Assembly: GCA_900542495.1 (NCBI GenBank)
Contig: UQNW01000001.1
Coordinates: forward strand, 1 to 64,000
DNA length: 64,000 bases
Reading direction: 5' to 3'
Source of the DNA: an uncultured Roseburia sp.
GTDB lineage: Bacteria > Bacillota > Clostridia > Lachnospirales > Lachnospiraceae
This document shows, in pieces, positions 34,423 through 43,810 of this stretch. Each line of letters begins with the position of its first letter. Position 1 is the first letter of the stretch. The notes under the pieces were generated by a model, which worked only from the letters and a program-made list of their open reading frames with translations, was not told the DNA's origin and searched no databases. The translations under genes were made by a program, and so were the position numbers.

Positions 34423-35703
34423 TTAGCTCCTTGCCTTTCCGCAATTGCTGCAGAATTTACCTTTGTTGACGGTTCCACACTCGCAGGTCCACTCTGCTGC
34501 TGGTGCAGGTTTTCCACATTCACTGCAGAACTTTCCGGTATTCACGGTTCCACATTCACAAGTCCAGCTATTTGCCGGAGCCGGTGCAGGTTTTCCGCAC
34601 TCACTGCAGAACTTTCCGGTATTTGATGCTCCGCACTCACAGGTCCAGCTATTTGCCGGGGCTGCTGTCTGCTGTGGGGCTGCTGCCTGCTGTGGTGCTG
34701 CCTGTGGCTGTGTTCCTGCCATGCCTGCTGTCATGGCGTTCAATCCTTCCATGGAAGTGTTAAACTGCTGCATTCCCATGCCAACGCCCATGAATCCTGT
34801 CATCGCACCGCCTGCATTGGAACCCGCGTCACGCACACCTTCTGTTAAATTCTTAACAGCCATACCACGGAGCACACTTGCATCTCCACCTAACATTGCA
34901 CCTTCATTTCTCATATTGATGAGCTTCTGGGATTCCTCATCATAAGAAACGCTTGCGATACCGACTGCCTGGATTTCCATACCACGTGTCTGGTTCCACT
35001 CTTCATCGAGTGTCGTAGACATATATTTTCCAAGTTCTCTTGCTTTGGATGTCACATAGGAAATACGTGTTCCGTCTGCGGACATCTGGTTGATGGAGGA
35101 CTGCAATGCCTCTAAGAACTCTGACAGATACTGCTCGTTGATCTCATCGATCTCCACTCTGTCTGCGTTTCTCGGAATTACTTCTGCATAGAACTGGAGT
35201 GGATTGGTGATCTTAACAGAATATGTACCATGCGCTCTTAAGAAAAGCTCAGCATTATAAAAATTATCAAAGTAATTGATCGGATTTCTCGTGCCAAACT
35301 TGATCCCTTTAATTTCCTGCAGATTGATAAAGAATACTTTCTGCACAGTTGGTGTCTGACCGCCATATTTAATACGGTTAAAAGAATCCTTTAATGAATC
35401 TCCAAACTGTCCGTTAAACAATGATGGCAGGGAAGAGTTATCCACTTTGTAATATCCCGGTTCTGCCGTGTAATCGACTACCTTGCCGCCATCCACTAAC
35501 ATCATGAACTGATTGTCATAAACATGGATGATCGAACCATTGGAAACTGTGTTGTCTGTTCCCTTGGTATTCTGTCCTTTGCGGATCAGCACACCGCTAG
35601 TAAAGACGGTTTTGTCGCTCATGTCATCTGCTTCGATGACCTCTAACCACTGATCTGCAAGTGTTCCTCCGATCGCCTGTCCAATTGCCCTAATAATTCC
35701 CAT
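34423..35703 (-). CDS. SPFH-domain protein with three C-terminal zinc ribbons, YdjI type
   Basis: The first ~300 residues are an SPFH/virion-core-protein-like domain (MGIIRAIGQAIGGTLADQWL, then RAHGTYSVKITNPLQFYAEV, and GMEIQAVGIASVSYDEESQK). A Gly/Met and Gln/Ala-rich linker leads to three tandem zinc ribbons of about 28 residues (WTCECG...GKFCSECGKPAP). Their DNA is a visible tandem repeat at about 34435-34660. Bacillus YdjI, a PspA-associated SPFH protein, has the same core. The variable number of ribbons suggests local repeat expansion. It is flanked by the Tim44-like gene 12 bases upstream. Confidence 0.85.
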   Translation of the reverse strand: MGIIRAIGQAIGGTLADQWLEVIEADDMSDKTVFTSGVLIRKGQNTKGTDNTVSNGSIIHVYDNQFMMLVDGGKVVDYTAEPGYYKVDNSSLPSLFNGQFGDSLKDSFNRIKYGGQTPTVQKVFFINLQEIKGIKFGTRNPINYFDNFYNAELFLRAHGTYSVKITNPLQFYAEVIPRNADRVEIDEINEQYLSEFLEALQSSINQMSADGTRISYVTSKARELGKYMSTTLDEEWNQTRGMEIQAVGIASVSYDEESQKLINMRNEGAMLGGDASVLRGMAVKNLTEGVRDAGSNAGGAMTGFMGVGMGMQQFNTSMEGLNAMTAGMAGTQPQAAPQQAAAPQQTAAPANSWTCECGASNTGKFCSECGKPAPAPANSWTCECGTVNTGKFCSECGKPAPAAEWTCECGTVNKGKFCSNCGKARS

Positions 35704-35714
35704 AACATATCCTC

Positions 35715-36473
35715 CTATACGTGATTGTAATCTACTTCATAAAAACGATGAAGCGTCCAAACTTTTAAATTAATCGGTGTGATTGCAAGTCCGCAGTACT
35801 CGCAGTACATTGCCCCCAGATTGGTGACCGGTGCACCGCAGTGCGGACAGGTTGTTCCGACAGCATTGTCGATTTTTGCCATCTTCTCATCCTGGATATA
35901 CATGACCTCAACATTATACTTTGTCTGCTCCAATCGGTTTTCATCCCCTGAAACCACTGTTCCATCTTTCTTTTTATAATGAAGATGTTCCACAGCACTC
36001 TGAAATGTAATGATACATTTTCCCTGTTTTTTTTCATAGTTGGAAATCTCCGTCCGATGAATCCGGATCTTTTCGTATACTTCCCGGATTCCTTCCGACC
36101 GGTTCATTTCAATTCTATTTTCTACCTGCGCTTTTAATTCCTCTGAAGCATCCCGGATCAGCGAAACATTCCCGGAATCAATTGCCTGCAAAGCGGAAAC
36201 CAGCATATTCTCAGCCTTATTCTTAAACTGCACCAGATTAAAATCCGGGAAATCCCTCTGGATCTGTGGTTCAAAGATCCGCGTCATCCCGGACACGGAT
36301 TTCGGGGTGGCTGCAAGCTCATCTGCCTGTTTATTCCATCCCTCCACCAATGAATCTGTCCCGAATAAAGCCTGGGAAACATCCTCTACTTTTCTTTTGA
36401 TTTTCCGGTATGCATAATAACCGCCACCTGCGAGCACCGCCAGTATGACGATCACCGGAATCCAGTTATTCAT
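35715..36473 (-). CDS. Membrane-anchored Tim44-like protein with zinc ribbon
   Basis: The 252-residue protein has one N-terminal membrane helix (WIPVIVILAVLAGGGYYAY) and a basic stop-transfer. A Tim44/MRP-L45-like domain follows (FEPQIQRDFPDFNLVQFKNK, AENMLVSALQAIDSG, and YNVEVMYIQDEKMAKIDN), then a C-terminal zinc ribbon (TTCPHCGAPVTNLGAMYCEY, CG). ATG 36473 overlaps the end of prfB by eight bases and has AGGTGG five bases upstream. It occupies the position that PspA has in the Bacillus ydjFGHI operon. A partner role with the SPFH and TPM proteins is inference. Confidence 0.78.
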   Translation of the reverse strand: MNNWIPVIVILAVLAGGGYYAYRKIKRKVEDVSQALFGTDSLVEGWNKQADELAATPKSVSGMTRIFEPQIQRDFPDFNLVQFKNKAENMLVSALQAIDSGNVSLIRDASEELKAQVENRIEMNRSEGIREVYEKIRIHRTEISNYEKKQGKCIITFQSAVEHLHYKKKDGTVVSGDENRLEQTKYNVEVMYIQDEKMAKIDNAVGTTCPHCGAPVTNLGAMYCEYCGLAITPINLKVWTLHRFYEVDYNHV

Positions 36474-37603
36474 CGTCGCCACCTAATCCCTTCGGGCATC
36501 CCAAAGATAACCACTTTAAGTACCCGTTGATAAACAGATCTATTTTTCCATCCATTACGCTGTCCACATTTCCAGTCTCCACACCTGTACGGTGGTCTTT
36601 GACCATCGTATATGGCTGCATGACATAGGATCTGATCTGGTTTCCCCAGCCGATCTCTGTGACCTCACCGCGGATTCCGGCTGCCTTCTCTGCATTTTCC
36701 TGCTCCTTCAACAGATACAGCTTTGCCTTTAACATCTGCATTGCCTTATCCTTGTTCTGGTGCTGGGAGCGCTCATTCTGGCACTGCACGACAATTCCTG
36801 TCGGAAGGTGCGTGATGCGGATTGCAGAGGAAGTCTTGTTGATATGCTGTCCACCGGCTCCGCTGGAACGGTAAGTATCAATTCTTAAGTCATCTTCATT
36901 GATCTCAATGTCGAGATCTTCCTCGATATCCGGCATAACATCACAGGATACAAAAGATGTCTGGCGCTTTCCAGCCGCATTAAACGGAGAAATACGGACC
37001 AGACGGTGTACGCCTTTTTCCGATTTCAGATATCCATACGCATTCTCTCCATTGATCTGGAATGTGATGGACTTGATGCCTGCCTCATCTCCATCTAACG
37101 AGTCTAAGACAACCAGCTCATATCCCCTGCTGTCTGCCCATTTGGAATACATGCGGAACAGCATCTGTGCCCAGTCACACGACTCGGTTCCACCAGCCCC
37201 GGCATGTAATGACAGGATCGCATTATCCCCATCATATTCACCGGAAAGCAGTGTCTTAATACGGATATTGTCGAAAGTCATAACAAATTCACTCAACATC
37301 TCCTCAATCTCCGGGATCAGGGAAGCATCATTCTCCTCATACCCCATCTCGATGAGTGTCTCTATGTCGTCAAACTGTGTTGCAAGCTTCTCATAAGTTG
37401 CAACATCATCCTTCATACTCTTTAAGGTTTTCATTTTATTCTGGGAAACGACCGGATCATTCCAAAAATCGCCGTCTTCCATTTCCCGCTCTAATTCCTG
37501 GATTTTCTGCTCTTTGTCAGCCAGGTCAAAGTGAATCCCTCACTTCCTGCAGCGGTCCTCTGTATGAATTCAGAGTCACTTTAAATTGATCAAGTTCTAC
37601 CAC
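36466..37603 (-). CDS. prfB: Peptide chain release factor 2 (programmed +1 frameshift)
   Basis: RF2 ends translation at UGA and UAA. Translation starts at GTG 37603 (VELDQFKVTLNSYRGPLQEV) with GAGG seven bases upstream. After 25 codons it reaches CTT TGA C, where a +1 shift continues as DLADKEQKIQELERE into the main frame. The joined product is 378 residues. The anticodon-like SPF motif is in RISPFNAAGKRQTS and the catalytic GGQ in SGAGGQHINKTSSA. The gene is correctly read only as the two segments 37603-37529 and 37527-36466. It is followed, with overlap, by the Tim44-like gene. Confidence 0.95.
37525..37531 (-). other. prfB autoregulatory frameshift site (CTTTGAC)
   Basis: The minus strand reads AGTGAGGGATTCACTTTGAC. 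This places a purine-rich Shine-Dalgarno-like AGGGA just before CTT TGA C, the standard RF2 slippery stop. Low RF2 favours the +1 shift, giving feedback control. Confidence 0.92.
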
Positions 37604-37657
37604 AGTATCACCTCTTTCATTTTTTATCTGACAGACTCTTTTATCTGTCTGTTATTT

Positions 37658-38158
37658 TTATTGTAAAGTAAGCTTTGATTTTTGGCAATGTTTTCGTGCT
37701 ACTTTTAAGGTAAAAAAAAGAATTGCAAGTCCAATGAACGCTCCAAGCGTATCAATGCACACATCCCGCACTTCCGCTGACCGCTCCGGCACAAAATACT
37801 GATGAAATTCATCCGTACAGGCGTAAACCGCTGCTGTGACAAGTGACGCTAAAAACTGTCTCTTTTCTTTCCTTAAAATCCCGCGATAAAATGCAAAAGA
37901 AAGCAGACCTAATATGGCATATTCTGTCATATGGGCTGCTTTTCTTACCGGATATTCGATTTTCTCTGCGATCAATAACTGCTGCGCCTCTGTCATGTCT
38001 AAGTGGAGCACCTCATTAGTCTGCTCCACCAGACGATGACATAATCCACCGCTCACTTTGCTCGATTCCGTCGCAGGCTGGCTGGAAAAAGAAAAGATCA
38101 GGCACATCCATGCCACTGCCAGTATTCCTGTGACAATCCGATAAAGTTGTTTTCTCAT
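37658..38158 (-). CDS. VanZ family membrane protein
   Basis: This 166-residue protein has four predicted helices. The family motifs FSFSSQPA near the start, VRKAAHMTEYAILGLL in the middle and DEFHQYFVPERSAEVRDVCI near the end are all present. VanZ proteins are linked to teicoplanin tolerance in enterococci, but most homologues have unknown function. The gene follows the S41 peptidase gene by 16 bases and has AGGAG before the ATG. A short hairpin (ACAGAC/GTCTGT) downstream at about 37631-37652 could be a weak terminator. Confidence 0.88.
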   Translation of the reverse strand: MRKQLYRIVTGILAVAWMCLIFSFSSQPATESSKVSGGLCHRLVEQTNEVLHLDMTEAQQLLIAEKIEYPVRKAAHMTEYAILGLLSFAFYRGILRKEKRQFLASLVTAAVYACTDEFHQYFVPERSAEVRDVCIDTLGAFIGLAILFFTLKVARKHCQKSKLTLQ

Positions 38159-38174
38159 TCTGTTCTCCTGTCAT

Positions 38175-39461
38175 TTACTGGATTTTATCCTTTAAAACCT
38201 CTATCGCCTTCTGAATCTGGTTATCATATGCCTCATCATAGGAAGTGCCATCTTTATCCAGATATTCATATTCCAGTTCTATATCCGGTTCTATTCCGAC
38301 ACCATGGATATAATTTCCGTTCGGGGTAAAATATTTTGCAGTGGTAAGCTTCACTGCATCTCCGTCTTCCAATGGGAAAATCGTCTGTACAATTCCTTTA
38401 CCAAAAGTTGTGGTTCCGATCAGTGTACCATACTGGTAATCTTTGACCGCACCTGCTAAAATCTCAGAAGCACTTGCACTCTCTCCATTGATCAGCACCG
38501 CGATCGGATAATCTAAGTAAGTGTCACCGCTGGAAGTATAATCCTGCCGGTTTCCATTCTTATCCTCGGTATATACGACCGTTCCCTCCGGCAGAATATC
38601 ATCCAGGATCTGGACAACTGCGGTCACCATACCGCCGAGATTGTATCTCACATCGATGATCAGTGCCTTCATTCCCTGATCCTCAAGATCTTTTACTGCC
38701 TCCTCAAACTGTGCTGCCGTCTCTGTCTCAAAGGAATCAATATGTACATATCCGATACCATCCTCAAACATCTTGTGAGACACACTTGGCAATGTAATAT
38801 CCTGTCTTTCTACATCAAAGGAAAGATTTTCCTCGGTAGACGGACGGTAAATCTCCAGATGGACAGTCGTTCCCTTCTCTCCGCGGATCAGTTTGACCAG
38901 TTCAGAAACTTCCATCGAAGTAGCCTCAGTGCCGTCCACGGAAACGATCACATCATCTTTTAACAGTCCTGCTGTCTCGGAAGGTGTTCCCTCATAAACC
39001 TTGTTGACCGTTACCACCATGGTATCCTTATCCTGGCTTAACCCTGCACCAATACCATAATACTGCCCTGTGGTAGACACCTGAAGTGCCTGATAATCTT
39101 CTGCATTATAGTAAACAGAATATTTATCTCCCAATCCATCGATCAGACCTGTATAAAGTCCATCCTGCAGTTTCTCATTTTCAATGTCATCATAATAATA
39201 GAGCTTTGTGTATGCAGTCAGTTCATTGATCTTGCTGACCGTATCTGCGTCGAGCACTGCGCCTTCTCCGTCATCTGCACTTTCCTTGTTCGTGATCAGG
39301 ATCTGTGAATTTGTTGCCAGACATGCCACATTGATTCCTGTCCAGCTTATCAGAAGTGTTCCGATCACACCGATCACAATCCCTTTGACTGTGCTTCCTT
39401 TTTTCTTCTTTGGAGTCTCTTCCGCTCCAGTTTGATCCAGTTCATAATTCTGCTGATCCAT
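38175..39461 (-). CDS. ctpA: Carboxyl-terminal processing protease (S41 family)
   Basis: This is a membrane-anchored serine protease that trims or degrades exported proteins. Order: short acidic cytoplasmic start, membrane helix (GIVIGVIGTLLISWTGINVA), PDZ domain (GIGAGLSQDKDTMVVTVNKV, LLKDDVIVSVDGTEA), and S41 catalytic core. The nucleophile Ser is in INGESASASEILAGAVKD and the general-base Lys in TTFGKGIVQT. The length of 428 is typical. It lies in the same direction as vanZ, possibly as an operon, with the M23 hydrolase gene upstream behind a terminator. Confidence 0.93.
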   Translation of the reverse strand: MDQQNYELDQTGAEETPKKKKGSTVKGIVIGVIGTLLISWTGINVACLATNSQILITNKESADDGEGAVLDADTVSKINELTAYTKLYYYDDIENEKLQDGLYTGLIDGLGDKYSVYYNAEDYQALQVSTTGQYYGIGAGLSQDKDTMVVTVNKVYEGTPSETAGLLKDDVIVSVDGTEATSMEVSELVKLIRGEKGTTVHLEIYRPSTEENLSFDVERQDITLPSVSHKMFEDGIGYVHIDSFETETAAQFEEAVKDLEDQGMKALIIDVRYNLGGMVTAVVQILDDILPEGTVVYTEDKNGNRQDYTSSGDTYLDYPIAVLINGESASASEILAGAVKDYQYGTLIGTTTFGKGIVQTIFPLEDGDAVKLTTAKYFTPNGNYIHGVGIEPDIELEYEYLDKDGTSYDEAYDNQIQKAIEVLKDKIQ

Positions 39462-39603
39462 AAATTTCCTTTCGCAGCAATTTTAAAACATTTTTGCTGC
39501 ATCCTTTCCATGTAAACATATGCATAACCACACCTCCACTTTCATAGCAATTGAGAAAAATGCCGAGGTGCCGGTTTTATTTTCCATAACCTTTACAAAA
39601 CAG

Positions 39604-39672
39604 AAAAAAAAGAGATTGTACACAAAATGCCGTTTCCGATTTCCGGCTTTCGTGTGGCAACCTCTTTTTATA
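39604..39672. terminator. Terminator after the M23 hydrolase
   Basis: AAAAGAGATTGTACACAAAA pairs imperfectly with a right arm from TTTCGTGTGGCAACCTC to the following T run, with an inner GCCG...CGGC hairpin. On the minus strand it ends in eight T. Confidence 0.75.
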
Positions 39673-39703
39673 TACTTTATCTGCCTGATTCCCGGAACGC
39701 TTA

Positions 39704-40918
39704 TCAGCCCTTGAGATAACTCCACGGACTGACATAACTTCCGTTTAATGATACACCAAAATGTAAATGATTTCCAGTAGAAATACCTGTACTTCCAACG
39801 TAGGCGATCGTCTGGCCTGCAGAAACTGCTGTTCCTTCTGAAACTGCAAGCGAGGAACAATGCATGTAAACGGTATAAAGTCCACCGCCATGATCGATCA
39901 TCACGTAGTTTCCAGCTGCACTGCTGTAATTTGCCGCCTTTACGGTACCGTTTGCTGCTGCAACGATCGCCGCACCTGCCGAGGCACCGATATCAATTCC
40001 TTTATGGTTTGAAGACGCTCCTGAAGTCGGTGAAACCCTCGTTCCGTAATCACTGGTGATCCTCGTACTTGACGGACACGGCCATGTGAAAGCTCCACCT
40101 GTATAAGGATTGTCTGCTACCTCTTTTCCTTCTGCGGCCGCTTTGGCTGCCGCTGCCGCTTTCTCAGCCTCGATCCGCTTGATCTCCGCAATCAGTTCGT
40201 TCTGCGCCTGTATCTCTGCCTCAAAATACTTTGCATCCTCCTGTGCATCCGAAATATTACTTGTGATGCCTGCAAGCTCAGTCTCCTTCTGGCTCATCAG
40301 TGCTGCAACTGACTGCTTCTGGCTCTCCACATTTGCCTTCATATTTTCCAGATCAGCGTAATCCTGTTCGAGCTGTTCTTTCGCCACGGTGATATATTCA
40401 ATATTCTCCGTGTACTCATCCAGCTTTTGCCTGTCATACTTCTGGATCTCTGCGATATACTCTGCCGTATTCAGAAACTCTGCCACGCTGTTCGATTCCA
40501 GAAGCTGCTCCAGATACGTTGTCTGGCTGTTTTCATACATATACCGGATGCGGGTTTTCATATCATCATACTGTTTTTGTTTATCTGCTTCTGCCTGTGC
40601 TAATTCTGCCTCGGCATCTGCAATCTCTGTGCTTTTGTCCGCAAGCTGATTTTCCAGCGAAGTGATCTTCGATGAGATATCCACAAGTTCATTGTTCAGT
40701 TCCTGAACTTTGTCCTCTACATCACCTTTGGAATCCTTCAGATCATTGATCAGCTCTTTCGCAGCTTTTAACTGCTTTTCCAATGCGGCTTTTTCTTTCT
40801 GTGCTTCCTTGAGCGACGTTGACGAGGCATCTCCCTTTGCCTGTGCCGTCAGCCCTGTTGCCATTGTGAGAACAAGTACCACCGCCAGAATGCGGTGTAA
40901 AATGTTTCTTTTCTTCAT
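39704..40918 (-). CDS. Coiled-coil M23 peptidase (FtsEX-dependent hydrolase type)
   Basis: A signal peptide (cut near LTAQAKGD) precedes a long PcsB/EnvC-like coiled coil (about residues 32-255). A C-terminal M23 lysostaphin-type domain carries the zinc motifs NHKGIDIGA, YMHCSS and HLHFGVS. The protein would cleave peptidoglycan cross-links or, like EnvC, activate other enzymes; the intact motifs favour its own activity. It lies four bases downstream of ftsX, so FtsEX probably gates it through the coiled coil. The coiled coil contains YDDMKTRIRYMYENSQTTYL and YDRQKLDEYTE, closely like the SleB/CwlJ-type protein at 6559-7755. Confidence 0.92.
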   Translation of the reverse strand: MKKRNILHRILAVVLVLTMATGLTAQAKGDASSTSLKEAQKEKAALEKQLKAAKELINDLKDSKGDVEDKVQELNNELVDISSKITSLENQLADKSTEIADAEAELAQAEADKQKQYDDMKTRIRYMYENSQTTYLEQLLESNSVAEFLNTAEYIAEIQKYDRQKLDEYTENIEYITVAKEQLEQDYADLENMKANVESQKQSVAALMSQKETELAGITSNISDAQEDAKYFEAEIQAQNELIAEIKRIEAEKAAAAAKAAAEGKEVADNPYTGGAFTWPCPSSTRITSDYGTRVSPTSGASSNHKGIDIGASAGAAIVAAANGTVKAANYSSAAGNYVMIDHGGGLYTVYMHCSSLAVSEGTAVSAGQTIAYVGSTGISTGNHLHFGVSLNGSYVSPWSYLKG

Positions 40919-40922
40919 AAGA

Positions 40923-41831
40923 TTATACTTTCAAGTGCTTTCTGATCGTGATGCGGCTGCCAATAAAGCCAATGCCGACACCGAGTATCAACGCTACCGG
41001 AACCAATGTGTGGAACACCTCATCTGCCGGTAAGAATTTCATCATATTACTGATAAAACTGAACTTATCCCCGATGTAATCAATGATCCGTCCGTAAAGG
41101 ACATACAGGATGCCAAGCGGAATCGCTGCGCCGATCAATCCGATCACAATACCTTCTACCACAAATGGTGCGCGGACAAAATAATCTGTCGCACCGATCA
41201 GTTTCATAATACCGATCTCTTCTCTTCGCACAGAAATACCCACAGTGATGGTATTACTGATCAAAAAGACTGCAACTCCCAGCAGGATAATAATAATTCC
41301 TGCGGAGACATATCCAATCAATTTATTAAAATCGGTCAGCGTATTCGCTACAACTGCTGACTGTTTTACTTCCCGGATACCGTCCACTGACTGTAAATAG
41401 GTCACTAACGTCTGCTGCATGGAAATGTCATTCATATAAATGGAATAGCTCGCATCATTCGCCAGTGGATTGTCCCCTGCAAAACTCTCTGCTGCCGCTT
41501 CATTTCCCTCGAAATAAGTCTGTTTGAAACTGTCCCACGCCTCATCCGCTGAAACAAATTCCACATTCGATACCTCTGCCCTTGCCCGGATCAGATCACC
41601 GATCTCATCCATCTTATCCTGAGAGATTCCCTCATCAAAAAAGACCGTTACGGCAACGCCGGACTCTGCATCCTTCACCATTGACTGGAAATTTGTCACG
41701 ATCGTATAGAACAGACCGAATAAAAAGATACACGCCGTCATCGTTGCGATCGATGCAAGTGAGAACATTTTATTCTTCCAGATATTCTTAAGTCCCTGTT
41801 TTATCGTGTAAAAAAATGTACTAATCCTCAT
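40923..41831 (-). CDS. ftsX: Cell division membrane protein FtsX
   Basis: FtsX is the membrane half of the FtsEX ABC-like complex, which transmits ATP hydrolysis to peptidoglycan hydrolases. The protein has one N-terminal helix (FSLASIATMTACIFLFGLFY) and a large extracytoplasmic domain (residues about 50-165). Three helices follow, including the FtsX-family core TITVGISVRREEIGIMKLIG. ATG 41831 (MRISTFFYTIKQG) overlaps the end of ftsE by 11 bases, with GAGGGTGAT upstream. The frame is open to 41843. It is followed by the M23 hydrolase. Confidence 0.95.
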   Translation of the reverse strand: MRISTFFYTIKQGLKNIWKNKMFSLASIATMTACIFLFGLFYTIVTNFQSMVKDAESGVAVTVFFDEGISQDKMDEIGDLIRARAEVSNVEFVSADEAWDSFKQTYFEGNEAAAESFAGDNPLANDASYSIYMNDISMQQTLVTYLQSVDGIREVKQSAVVANTLTDFNKLIGYVSAGIIIILLGVAVFLISNTITVGISVRREEIGIMKLIGATDYFVRAPFVVEGIVIGLIGAAIPLGILYVLYGRIIDYIGDKFSFISNMMKFLPADEVFHTLVPVALILGVGIGFIGSRITIRKHLKV

Positions 41832-42504
41832 CGCTATAATCACCCTCGCTGTCTTCTACCACAACGCCTTTCTTCATAGTGATGACGCGCTTATTCATCG
41901 CTTTCACGATCTCCATGTTATGTGTAACAACTACCACCGTAGTCCCACGGCTGTTGATCTCTTCCAGAAGTTTCATGATCTCCCATGCATTGTGATTATC
42001 CAGGTTACCGGTCGGCTCGTCTGCCAGTAAAATCTTCGGCTCATTGATAAGCGCTCTTGCGATCGCAACACGCTGCTGCTCACCACCGGACAGCTGTCTC
42101 GGATAAGAGCGGTACTTTGCAGCAAGTCCTACCATAGACAACATGGACGGAACATTCTTCTTAATGCTGCGGTTGGATTCCCCGATGACTTTCTGGGCAA
42201 ATGCAACATTATCGTAAATATTTCTGTCTTTTAACAAGCGGAAATCCTGAAATACAACACCGATATTACGGCGAAATTTCGGGATTTGCCTTCTTTTGAT
42301 CTTGTTCAGTTTCTTATTGTTTATTGTGATCGTACCCTCTGTTGGTTCCAATTCTTTCAGTAAAAGTTTGATCAGTGTCGACTTTCCCGAACCACTGTCA
42401 CCAACAATGAATACGAATTCGCCTTCTTCAATGTCAAGACTCACGTCATTTAATGCAGGGATTCCTGCTGTATATGACTTACTGACATGTTCCAACTTAA
42501 TCAT
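41821..42504 (-). CDS. ftsE: Cell division ATP-binding protein FtsE
   Basis: FtsE is the cytoplasmic ATPase of FtsEX. The 227 residues contain Walker A GDSGSGKSTLI, the FtsE-type Q loop NIGVVFQDFRLLKDRNIYDN, ABC signature LSGGEQQRVAIARAL and Walker B ILLADEPTGNLD. The acidic C-terminus (EDSEGDYSDED) is translated into the ftsX start. The CdaR-type regulator gene ends 16 bases upstream. Confidence 0.96.
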   Translation of the reverse strand: MIKLEHVSKSYTAGIPALNDVSLDIEEGEFVFIVGDSGSGKSTLIKLLLKELEPTEGTITINNKKLNKIKRRQIPKFRRNIGVVFQDFRLLKDRNIYDNVAFAQKVIGESNRSIKKNVPSMLSMVGLAAKYRSYPRQLSGGEQQRVAIARALINEPKILLADEPTGNLDNHNAWEIMKLLEEINSRGTTVVVVTHNMEIVKAMNKRVITMKKGVVVEDSEGDYSDED

Positions 42505-42520
42505 TGCTTCCTCCTAAATT

Positions 42521-43609
42521 CTAGTAATCCAATGACTCCATATATTTCATGTATTTTACAACCATCAACGCAATCTTAAATGTAATGGCATCTTCAAACA
42601 CACGAAGATCCAGTCCTGTGTACTTCTGCAGTTTATCCAGACGATATACCAGTGTATTTCTGTGGATATATAACTGGCGGGATGTCTCGGAAACGTTCAG
42701 GCTGTTCTCGAAGAACTTGTTAATTGTGGTAAGTGTCTCCTCGTCAAAGTCATCCGGTGATTTGCCATCAAAAATCTCTTTGATGAACATCTTACACAGC
42801 GGAATTGGGAGCTGATAGATCAGACGTCCAATTCCCAATGTGGAGTATGCGATCACATCTTTTTCCTCAAAGAAAATCTTTCCTACATCCAATGCCATAC
42901 GGGCTTCCTTGTAAGAACGGGATACTTCTTTGATCTCATTTACAATTGTTCCATAAGCGACATGAACATCATTCTCAGCATCTGCACGGAACAGGTTCAC
43001 GATCACTTCTGCTGTCTTGTTCAGTTCATCGTATCCCTCGTTGTCTGCAACTTCTTTCACCACGATGATGTTCTTCTCATCTACCGCAGTGACAAAGTCC
43101 TTGGATTTGCCACCGAAGATTCCTCTGATCTTTTCCAGTTCATTGCCATCTTTCTCGCGGTTCGTCTCAACGATAAATACCACTCTCCGGACTTCTGTAT
43201 CAATATGGAGCTTCTTCGCTCTGTTATAAATATCAACCAGCAGCAAATTGTCCAGCAAAAGATTCTTGATAAAGTTGTCTTTATCGAATCTCTCCTTATA
43301 TGCTACCAGAAGATTCTGTATTTGGAAACTGGCAATTTTACCCACCATGTAGACATCGTCACTGTCTCCGTTGGCAAGCAGGATATACTCTAACTGGTGT
43401 TCATCAAACACCTTGAAAAACTGATATCCGTTCACCACCTGGCTGTCTGCAGGTGACTCCACAAATGCCTGAGCAGGTTCTACATACTTCTCTGCGTCAG
43501 GAAATGTAGCAGCCAAAATCTTTCCCTCGACATCAATAATGCATAAATCAATTCTGGTTATTCCCTTCAATCCATCAATTGTGTTCTGAAGTATCTGATT
43601 CGAAATCAT
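42521..43609 (-). CDS. CdaR/PucR-family transcriptional regulator
   Basis: The 362-residue protein has an N-terminal sensory region (LCIIDVEGKILAATFPDAEK, PAFVES-type putative diacid-recognition part), a degenerate GGDEF-like middle domain and a C-terminal PucR-type helix-turn-helix (FENSLNVSETSRQLYIHRNT, LVYRLDKLQKYTGLDL). Relatives respond to carbohydrate diacids such as glycerate. Placement 16 bases before ftsE in the same direction suggests co-transcription with ftsEX and the M23 hydrolase. What links a metabolite-type regulator to cell division is not known. Confidence 0.88.
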   Translation of the reverse strand: MISNQILQNTIDGLKGITRIDLCIIDVEGKILAATFPDAEKYVEPAQAFVESPADSQVVNGYQFFKVFDEHQLEYILLANGDSDDVYMVGKIASFQIQNLLVAYKERFDKDNFIKNLLLDNLLLVDIYNRAKKLHIDTEVRRVVFIVETNREKDGNELEKIRGIFGGKSKDFVTAVDEKNIIVVKEVADNEGYDELNKTAEVIVNLFRADAENDVHVAYGTIVNEIKEVSRSYKEARMALDVGKIFFEEKDVIAYSTLGIGRLIYQLPIPLCKMFIKEIFDGKSPDDFDEETLTTINKFFENSLNVSETSRQLYIHRNTLVYRLDKLQKYTGLDLRVFEDAITFKIALMVVKYMKYMESLDY

Positions 43610-43710
43610 AAGCTATGCTCCTTCTCTGGTCAATTCTGTTCAACTTTCACAAAAAAAACCTTACTTTTCTCCCTCAACAAAAATACCTAGATTACATTTT
43701 AATGCAAAAC

Positions 43711-43764
43711 TGCAAAAAAATAAAGAGGAAATACATATTTTTTTATGCATTTCCTCAATTTTGC
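43711..43764. terminator. Terminator after the yitT-like gene
   Basis: GAGGAAATACAT and ATGCATTTCCTC form an imperfect stem; the minus strand continues TTTATTTTTTTGC. Confidence 0.75.
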
Positions 43765-43810
43765 TGGAAATTTTACCTTATATTACCTGTATACAATCTC
43801 CACAAAAAAA

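Noticed and set aside
34435..34660. Tandem DNA repeat as a possible mobile or CRISPR-like array
   Set aside because: The repeat units of about 84 bases encode successive zinc ribbons of the SPFH protein and stay in frame.
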